Assembly (NCBI GenBank): GCA_050996575.1
Contig: JBPCRS010000083.1
Coordinates: 1-17,202, forward strand
Reading direction: 5' to 3'
Source of the DNA: DASUSH01 sp050996575
Lineage (GTDB): Bacteria > Actinomycetota > Thermoleophilia > Solirubrobacterales > 70-9
DNA: 17,202 nucleotides
Shown here: piece by piece, positions 12,244 through 17,202 of the stretch
Position numbering within the stretch: the first letter of the stretch is position 1
Layout of the letters: the number at the start of each line of letters is the position of its first letter
Program-made: the position numbers and the translations under genes
Notes under the pieces: model-generated
The model's input: the letters and a program-made list of their open reading frames with translations, nothing else
What the model was told of the DNA's origin: nothing
Databases searched by the model: none

Positions 12244-13632
12244 CTAAACGCGCGCGAGCCAGGTGGCGTGGGCGGCGCCGAGCTCGCCGACGGGTTCGGC
12301 GCCCTCGACGAGCTCGCGGAACAGGGCGCCCCAGGGGGCTCGGGCTCGCAGGGTGGACGCGAACTGGAAGAGCAGGCCCTCCATCCGCCGTAGCAGCAGC
12401 GCCTCGGGCGGCAGCGTCATCCGCCGCATCTGCGCGATCAGCTCCTCGCCGCCCGGCTCGCGCAGCCGCTCGGTCGATCGCCAGAGGTCCTCGGGCGCGA
12501 GCCGGACCGGCTCCTCGGCCTCGAGCCACCAGGAGATCTGGCGCATGTGCTCGATCAGGAGCGCCGGGTCCCAGCTCTCGGCCTCGCCCGAGAGGTAGCC
12601 GAGCTCGGTCAGCCCGCGCTGCAGGGCATCGGTGTCGCCCTCGCGAACGGCGGCGAAGATCACAGCCTCGCGGCGCAGGTAACCGGCCGGCAGCCGCCGG
12701 ACCATGCCGAAGTCGAAGAAGGCGACGTGGCCGTCCGGGCAGAGCAGGTAGTTGCCCGGGTGCGGGTCGCCGAGCGCGAGGTCGAGCTCGAGCGCGTTCG
12801 AGTAGAAGAAGCGGTAGACGAGCTCGGCGTAGCGGTCGCGGACCTCGTCCGGTTCCTCGGCAACGGTCTCGAAGTCGAGCCCGTCGACCCACTCGGTGAC
12901 CAGCACCCGTCGGCGGCTGAGCTCGGTGTCGACCATCGGGATGCGGATGAACGGATGGTCGCTCCAGAAACGCGCAAGGCGCCGGTGGTTGGCGGCCTCG
13001 AGCTCGTAGTCGCACTCCTCGGTGATTCGCTCGGCGAGCTCGGCCAGGACCTGCTTGACGTCGAGCCCCGGCATCATTCGCCGCATTACCGGCGAGAGCA
13101 TTCGCAGGTTGCGCATATCGGTCTCGACCGCCTCCCCGATCCCCGGGTACTGGACCTTGATCGCGACCTCGAGCCCCTCCTTGGTCTCACCCCGGTAGAC
13201 CTGGCCGATGCTCGCCGCCGCCGCCGGCTCGCGATCGATCGAGGCGAGCACACGCTCGGGCTTCTCGCCCCACTCCTCGGTCATCAGCTTCGACATCTCT
13301 CCCCAGCCGACCGCGGGCACGTCGTCGCGCAGCGAGGCGAGCCGGCCGCGCAGATACTCCGACTGCTCGGGGTCGAGCCCGGGGAACTCGACGGTCGAGA
13401 GCGCCTGGCCGAATTTCATCGCCGCGCCGCGCATCGCCGCGAGCTGGTCGACGAGCGAATCAACCGTCGCGACCATCCGATCGCCTCGGCGCCGGCGCTG
13501 GTCCTCGTCGGTTCCGCGCGTGTCGATTCTGTCGCCGGCCCAGCGGAACGCGCCGCCGGCCGCAACCCGGCCGATTCGCGCGGTGCGCGCTCCTCGCCCG
13601 CGAATCGGGCCTTCGGCATCCACCTCGGTCAT
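12244..13632 (-). CDS. ABC1/AarF/UbiB-family atypical protein kinase-like ATPase
   Basis: 462 residues from the ATG at 13630-13632. The open frame continues upstream but gives no family similarity. All UbiB hallmarks are present: KxGQ as KFGQ (73-76), the Ala-rich nucleotide loop AAAASIGQ (137-144), the ion-pair Lys159 in VAIKVQYPG, EECDYE (205-210), the catalytic DPHPGN (289-294) and the metal-binding DFG (307-309). Family members are ADP/ATP-binding kinase-like proteins that support isoprenoid quinone biosynthesis or lipid handling at membranes. Here no other quinone gene is adjacent. Unlike proteobacterial UbiB, no C-terminal membrane helices are evident. It is first in the operon with the thioesterase and alcohol dehydrogenase and diverges from glutamine synthetase across 203 nt. 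No Shine-Dalgarno precedes the ATG. Confidence 0.93.
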   Translation of the reverse strand: MTEVDAEGPIRGRGARTARIGRVAAGGAFRWAGDRIDTRGTDEDQRRRRGDRMVATVDSLVDQLAAMRGAAMKFGQALSTVEFPGLDPEQSEYLRGRLASLRDDVPAVGWGEMSKLMTEEWGEKPERVLASIDREPAAAASIGQVYRGETKEGLEVAIKVQYPGIGEAVETDMRNLRMLSPVMRRMMPGLDVKQVLAELAERITEECDYELEAANHRRLARFWSDHPFIRIPMVDTELSRRRVLVTEWVDGLDFETVAEEPDEVRDRYAELVYRFFYSNALELDLALGDPHPGNYLLCPDGHVAFFDFGMVRRLPAGYLRREAVIFAAVREGDTDALQRGLTELGYLSGEAESWDPALLIEHMRQISWWLEAEEPVRLAPEDLWRSTERLREPGGEELIAQMRRMTLPPEALLLRRMEGLLFQFASTLRARAPWGALFRELVEGAEPVGELGAAHATWLARV

Positions 13633-13702
13633 CCCGGGAGTCTCGCAACCCGGGCCGGTTCGCCAACGCGGCGCCGCGCTGTCGAAGCCCTCCGCCCGAT
13701 CT

Positions 13703-13729
13703 TTGGACAGCGGGATAAGCTCGTGATAT
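13703..13729 (+). promoter_or_regulatory. Possible promoter for glutamine synthetase III
   Basis: TTGGAC (13703-13708) and TGATAT (13724-13729) are 15 nt apart in the divergent region; spacing is short and the -10 weak. If real, the leader is about 100 nt and contains the hairpin at 13789-13810. No GlnR- or NtrC-type site was recognised. Confidence 0.25.
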
Positions 13730-13788
13730 CGGGGTACTCCTACTCTCCTCGTCGTCACGAGGTAGAACGGAGTCGAAGCGGCACCTAC

Positions 13789-13810
13789 GCGACGCCCAAG
13801 TGGGCGTCGC
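13789..13810 (+). promoter_or_regulatory. Hairpin in the glutamine synthetase leader
   Basis: GCGACGCCC-AAGT-GGGCGTCGC gives a perfect 9-bp GC-rich stem with a tetraloop (one further A-T could close the loop). It ends 7 nt before the AGGAGG at 13818-13823. There is no T-run, so control of ribosome access or transcript stability is likelier than termination. Confidence 0.4.
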
Positions 13811-13835
13811 CAGCGTCAGGAGGAAACGCACTCAC

Positions 13836-15977
13836 ATGATCAGGACTCGTCAGCAGAACGTCACGGCGGCACAGTGGAGCCCGAACGGCGACGCGCTCGG
13901 TCAGACCGATCTGACCCAGCCCGATAACAATCCGTTCGGCGCCAACGTCTTCTCGCTCCAGGTGCAAAAGGAACGACTCGCCCCCGAGACGTTCGAACGC
14001 CTGCAGAGCACGCTGAAGTCCGACGAGGCTCTCGACGCCGACCTCGCCGACGAGGTCGCGAACGCGATGAAGGAGTGGGCCCTCGAACGCGGCGCCACCC
14101 ATTTCACCCACATGTTTCAGCCGCTTACTGGCCTGACCGCCGAGAAGCATGATTCTTTCTTCGAGCCCGACGGCCCCGGCGGCGGGTCGCTTGCCGAGTT
14201 CTCCGGATCGGAGCTGATCCAGGGCGAGCCAGACGCCTCCTCGTTCCCGACCGGTGGCATCCGCGCCACGTTCGAGGCGCGCGGCTACACCGCCTGGGAC
14301 CCGACCAGCCCGGCGTTCATCCTCGAGAACCCGAACGGGGCACTGCTCTGCATTCCGACCGCCTTCGCCTCCTGGACCGGCGAGGCGCTCGACGGAAAGA
14401 TCCCGCTGCTGCGCTCGATGGACGCGCTGTCGCGCTCGGCCCTGCGCGCGCTGCGCCTGCTCGGCGACAGCGAGGCCGCGCAAGTCTTCACCACCGTCGG
14501 TCCCGAGCAGGAGTACTTCCTGATCGACGAGCAGTACTACTTCGAGCGCCCCGACCTGGTCACCACCGGCCGGACGCTGTTCGGCGCCAAGCCGCCGAAG
14601 GGCCACGAGCTCGATGACCACTACTTCGGCTCGATTCCCGAGCGGATCCTCGCCTGCATGATGGAGACCGAGCTCGAGCTGCTCAAGCTCGGCGTGCCGG
14701 TGAAGACGCGCCACAACGAGGTCGCGCCGGGCCAGTACGAGCTCGCGCCGGTGTTCGAGAACTCGAACGTCGGCTCCGATCACCAGCAGCTGACGACGCA
14801 GGTGATGCAGAACGTCGCCCGCCGCTACGGCCTCGTCTGCCTGCTGCACGAGAAGCCGTTCGCCGGCGTCAACGGCTCCGGCAAGCACAACAACTGGTCG
14901 ATGGGGACCGATACCGGTTCGAACCTGATGGACCCGGGCGATACACCGGCCGACAACCTCAACTTCCTCTTCTTCTGCGCCGCGGTGATTCAGGCTGTGA
15001 ACAAGCACCAGGGCCTGCTCCGCGCCTCGGTCGCCGACATCGGCCAGGACCACCGGCTCGGCGCCAACGAGGCGCCGCCGGCGATCATCTCGATCTTCCT
15101 CGGCGCCGAGCTCGAGAAGGTCTTCGCCGCGATCGAGTCCGGCGAGGGCGACCCGCATACTCCCGGGTCGTTCCTCGGCCTCGGCGCCCAGGCGCTGCCG
15201 CAGCTGCCGATGCACGGCGGCGATCGGAACCGGACCTCGCCGTTTGCCTTCACCGGCCACAAGTTCGAGTTCCGCACGGTCGGCTCGAGCGGGTCGCTCG
15301 CCTTCCCGAACACGGTGCTGAACACGATCGTCGCCGAGGCGATCGACGAGCTCGCCGACAAGCTCGAGGCAACCGAAGGCGACGTCGCTGAAGGGGTTAC
15401 GGCGGTCGTCCGCGACTCCTACGCTCAGAACAAGCAGATCCTCTTCGCCGGAGACAACTACGACGAGGCATGGCACGCCGAGGCTGAGAAGCGCGGGCTG
15501 AAGAACCTGCGGACGACGCCCGACGCGCTGCCCGAGGTGCTCGCCGACGACACGGTCGCCGTGTTCGAGCGCTATGAGGTGCTCTCGAAGCGCGAGCTCG
15601 AATCACGCTTCGAGGTCTGGATCGAGCAGTACATCGTCCGCGCCAACATCGAGGCCGAGACGACCCAGTCGATCGCCCGGACGATGTTGTTGCCGGCGGC
15701 GCTGTCCTACCTGGCGCTGATCGACTCGGCCGAGGTCGGCGCGCTCGGCGAGCAGGTGCGGCCCCTGGTCGATGACCTGCTCTCGGCGATCGAGGCGCTC
15801 GACACGGCGAACATCTACCCCGACGGCGTCGAGGGGATCGAGCTCGCGGTCTACGCGCGCGACAGCCAGATCGCGGCGATGGCGACGGTCCGCGAGGCCG
15901 CCGACGCGCTCGAGAAGGTCGTCGCCGACGACCTCTGGCCGCTGCCGAAGTACTCCGAGATCCTGTTCATCAAGTAG
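13836..15977 (+). CDS. glnN: Type III glutamine synthetase (GlnN)
   Basis: 713 residues, the length of GSIII (about 700-730) and far longer than GSI or GSII. Condenses glutamate and ammonia with ATP in the cytosol; GSIII forms dodecamers. The ATG at 13836 follows AGGAGG with a rather long 12-nt gap. An in-frame GTG at 13800 lies before that site and is rejected. Family segments: N-terminal NVFSLQVQKERL and FTHMFQPLTG (90-99), HDSFFEP (105-111), the metal-site strand VGPEQEYFL (221-229), RHNEVAPGQYELAP (292-305), the ATP/glutamate loop GVNGSGKHNNWS (344-355), and the C-terminal FEFRTVGSSGS. No tyrosine adenylylation loop of GSI is present, so control is probably transcriptional or by feedback. 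Apparently monocistronic, divergent from the UbiB-like operon. Confidence 0.97.
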   Translation: MIRTRQQNVTAAQWSPNGDALGQTDLTQPDNNPFGANVFSLQVQKERLAPETFERLQSTLKSDEALDADLADEVANAMKEWALERGATHFTHMFQPLTGLTAEKHDSFFEPDGPGGGSLAEFSGSELIQGEPDASSFPTGGIRATFEARGYTAWDPTSPAFILENPNGALLCIPTAFASWTGEALDGKIPLLRSMDALSRSALRALRLLGDSEAAQVFTTVGPEQEYFLIDEQYYFERPDLVTTGRTLFGAKPPKGHELDDHYFGSIPERILACMMETELELLKLGVPVKTRHNEVAPGQYELAPVFENSNVGSDHQQLTTQVMQNVARRYGLVCLLHEKPFAGVNGSGKHNNWSMGTDTGSNLMDPGDTPADNLNFLFFCAAVIQAVNKHQGLLRASVADIGQDHRLGANEAPPAIISIFLGAELEKVFAAIESGEGDPHTPGSFLGLGAQALPQLPMHGGDRNRTSPFAFTGHKFEFRTVGSSGSLAFPNTVLNTIVAEAIDELADKLEATEGDVAEGVTAVVRDSYAQNKQILFAGDNYDEAWHAEAEKRGLKNLRTTPDALPEVLADDTVAVFERYEVLSKRELESRFEVWIEQYIVRANIEAETTQSIARTMLLPAALSYLALIDSAEVGALGEQVRPLVDDLLSAIEALDTANIYPDGVEGIELAVYARDSQIAAMATVREAADALEKVVADDLWPLPKYSEILFIK

Positions 15978-16479
15978 TCGCGGAGCAGTCCCGGCCGGGC
16001 AGCGCGATCGTGGGCCCGACGCGAGGGGCCTCGCTGTTGCGGGCACAAGGTTGGGAGCGGGCGGGCTAGCCGAGGAGCATCCGGGGGTTCCGGCTCCGCA
16101 GCGCCCTACTCCCGGAGACCGCGCCCCGGTCGCGCAGCCGGGGAGGGGCAGGCCCCCTCGGCCGTCGGCATCTGCCGCGAGGGGCAAGCTACGGACGGGC
16201 TCGGACGATCCCGGCGAGGCCCCTTCGCGAAGGGGAACGAAAACACGACCGGTGGTGGCGCGAGCTAGGCCTGCCCGTGCGTAGCCTTCGCACTGAGAAG
16301 CTTTTGCCGACCACCTTCGAGAGCGAGTTCGCCTGGCTCGGCGCCTCCTTCTCTCTCCCGGTCGCAAGGCGAAGTTACCCCCGCGTCGGGTTGATGTCCA
16401 GGGCCCACGGGTCAGGGTTTTCGCACTTTGCGGGATTAACGGCTTCTGGAGAGCACTCTGTATAGGGTGCCCGCCGACG
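15978..16479. other. 502-nt GC-rich non-coding stretch rich in inverted repeats
   Basis: No credible coding frame; the open frames over it are extensions of shadows. Visible structure includes GCGAG-GGGC-CTCGC soon after the glnN stop, and a stem at 16154-16160/16178-16184 (CCCCTCG/CGAGGGG) enclosing a GGC/GCC hairpin. There is also a perfect 16-nt palindrome CCCCTTCGCGAAGGGG at 16220-16235. Some of this may terminate glnN; the density suggests a structured RNA. It does not match tmRNA, RNase P RNA, SRP RNA or a tRNA by conserved segments. From ~16280 the sequence is less structured and leads to the next promoter. Confidence 0.35.
16461..16466 (+). promoter_or_regulatory. -10 box of the alpha/beta hydrolase gene
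   Basis: TATAGG lies 13 nt before the ATG at 16480 with no Shine-Dalgarno between, implying a leader of only a few nt. TTAACG at 16436-16441 is a poor -35 at 19-nt spacing. Confidence 0.4.
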
Positions 16480-17202
16480 ATGATCGATGCCGAAGACGGA
16501 TTCGAGGCCTGGGAGGTCGAGCTTCACGGCCACCGGGCGGTCTATCGAGCAATCGGCGAGGGGCCGCCGGTGGTGCTGATCCACGGCATGGTCAACTCCT
16601 CGCGGCATTGGCGCGATGTCGCCCTGAAGCTGGCCGAGAGCCATCGGGTGATCGCCCCCGACCTGATCGGCCACGGTGACTCGGCTACCCCGCGCGGCGA
16701 CTACTCGATCGGCGCCCACGCCGCGGCGATTCGCGACCTGCTCGTCGCGATCGACGTGCCCCGCGCGAGCTTCGTCGGCCACTCGCTCGGCGGCGGGATT
16801 GCGATGCAGTTCTTCTGGCAGTTCCCCGAGCGCGTCGGCCGCCTCGTCCTCGTCTCGAGTGGCGGCCTCGGCCACGAGGTCAGCCCGATGCTGCGAGGGG
16901 CGGCGCTCCCGGGAGCCTCGGCCGCGGTCTGGACCGCCGCTCATCCACGTGTGCTCGCCGCGATCTCAGCAGCGGCGGCATCGCTCGACACGCGCGGCTC
17001 GAAGCAGGGCAAGTACCTGCGCGCCGTCATCCGCGCCCTGCGACCGCTCGAGCAGGCCGGCGCCCGCGAGGCCTTCCTGCAGACGCTGCGGTCGGTGATC
17101 GACGTCCGCGGCCAGCGGGTCTCGGCTCGCGATCGCCTCTACCTGCTCGGCCCGGTGCCGACGATGGTCGTCTGGGGCGAGCACGACCACACGATCCCAC
17201 TC
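16480..17202 (+). CDS. Alpha/beta hydrolase (partial, 3' end outside window)
   Basis: 241 codons from ATG 16480, open to the window edge. Oxyanion-hole segment VVLIHGMVNSSRHW (residues ~29-42) is followed by VIAPDLIGHGDSATP. The nucleophile elbow VGHSLGG (Ser in GHSLG) and the acid strand VPTMVVWGEHDHTIP with its Asp come next. The catalytic His, expected about 25-30 residues later, is outside the window. The order and spacing are those of soluble alpha/beta hydrolases of the haloperoxidase/esterase/epoxide-hydrolase-like group. The substrate is not predictable: no signal peptide is seen, and the cap region (LGHEVSPMLRGAALPG onward) is unremarkable. The start is set by the -10 box just upstream and by lack of homology further 5'. 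Confidence 0.88.
   Translation, partial: MIDAEDGFEAWEVELHGHRAVYRAIGEGPPVVLIHGMVNSSRHWRDVALKLAESHRVIAPDLIGHGDSATPRGDYSIGAHAAAIRDLLVAIDVPRASFVGHSLGGGIAMQFFWQFPERVGRLVLVSSGGLGHEVSPMLRGAALPGASAAVWTAAHPRVLAAISAAAASLDTRGSKQGKYLRAVIRALRPLEQAGAREAFLQTLRSVIDVRGQRVSARDRLYLLGPVPTMVVWGEHDHTIPL

Noticed and set aside
12547..13839. 430-codon plus-strand frame opposite the UbiB-like gene
   Set aside because: The opposite strand carries every UbiB catalytic motif; this frame has no recognisable domain.
13785..15476. 563-codon open frame on the minus strand across glnN
   Set aside because: Antisense shadow of a clearly recognised glutamine synthetase; long stop-free antisense frames are expected at this GC content, and the product is low-complexity (Arg, Glu, Val, Leu) without motifs.
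16110..16128. GGAGACCGCGCC resembling the B12 box of cobalamin riboswitches
   Set aside because: The surrounding B12-element segments are missing, the box itself matches only in its centre, and no cobalamin-related gene follows.
15978..16479. tmRNA, RNase P RNA or SRP RNA
   Set aside because: None of the diagnostic conserved segments (tRNA-like ends, RNase P P4 strands, SRP apical loop) is present on either strand.

Overview
The window is uniformly GC-rich, with strongly GC-biased third codon positions, frequent GTG/TTG starts and many Arg/Ala-rich shadow frames. Gene content (a WS/DGAT acyltransferase, type III glutamine synthetase, UbiB-like kinase, a GH9 cellulase beside a PhoD phosphatase, a membrane class III cyclase) suggests a high-GC actinobacterium, most likely of the Thermoleophilia/Solirubrobacterales type. 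That placement is an inference from content, not a phylogeny.

Layout. 1-964 (-): 3'-truncated PLP-dependent amino acid deaminase/aldolase. 1005-1093 (+): tRNA-Ser(GCU), followed 21 nt later by an L,D-transpeptidase-like membrane protein that has lost its catalytic Cys motif. 1903-3279 (-): wax ester synthase/DGAT. 3304-6515 (+): secreted GH9 glycosidase and Tat-exported PhoD phosphatase with an ATGA overlap, diverging from the acyltransferase across a 24-nt gap that is mostly one palindrome. 6680-7389 (-): FAH/MhpD-family hydratase and, upstream of it, a 19-residue membrane peptide with a near-perfect Shine-Dalgarno. 7456-7905 (+): small protein with an Asp-Ser-Gly-rich tail.

7961-10650 is the accessory part. 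tRNA-Arg(ACG) is intact at 7961-8034. The 46 nt of its 3' half recur at 9809-9854 with one mismatch, as expected for attL/attR of an element integrated into the tRNA gene. The 1.8 kb between them carries one gene, a membrane adenylate cyclase with complete catalytic residues, plus a cluster of short repeat boxes at each end and no recognisable integrase. Beyond the right copy lie a frameshifted STAS-domain pseudogene, a small membrane protein and a probable IS630-family transposase N-terminal scrap. This looks like a reused, decaying insertion hot spot.

10676-13632 (-) is a compact operon: UbiB-like kinase, hotdog acyl-CoA thioesterase, zinc alcohol dehydrogenase (9-nt gap, then GTGA overlap). 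Diverging from it is type III glutamine synthetase (13836-15977, +) with a hairpin in its leader. A 500-nt GC-rich, hairpin-rich non-coding stretch follows, and then an alpha/beta hydrolase cut by the window end. No CRISPR array, replication origin or complete mobile element was seen.
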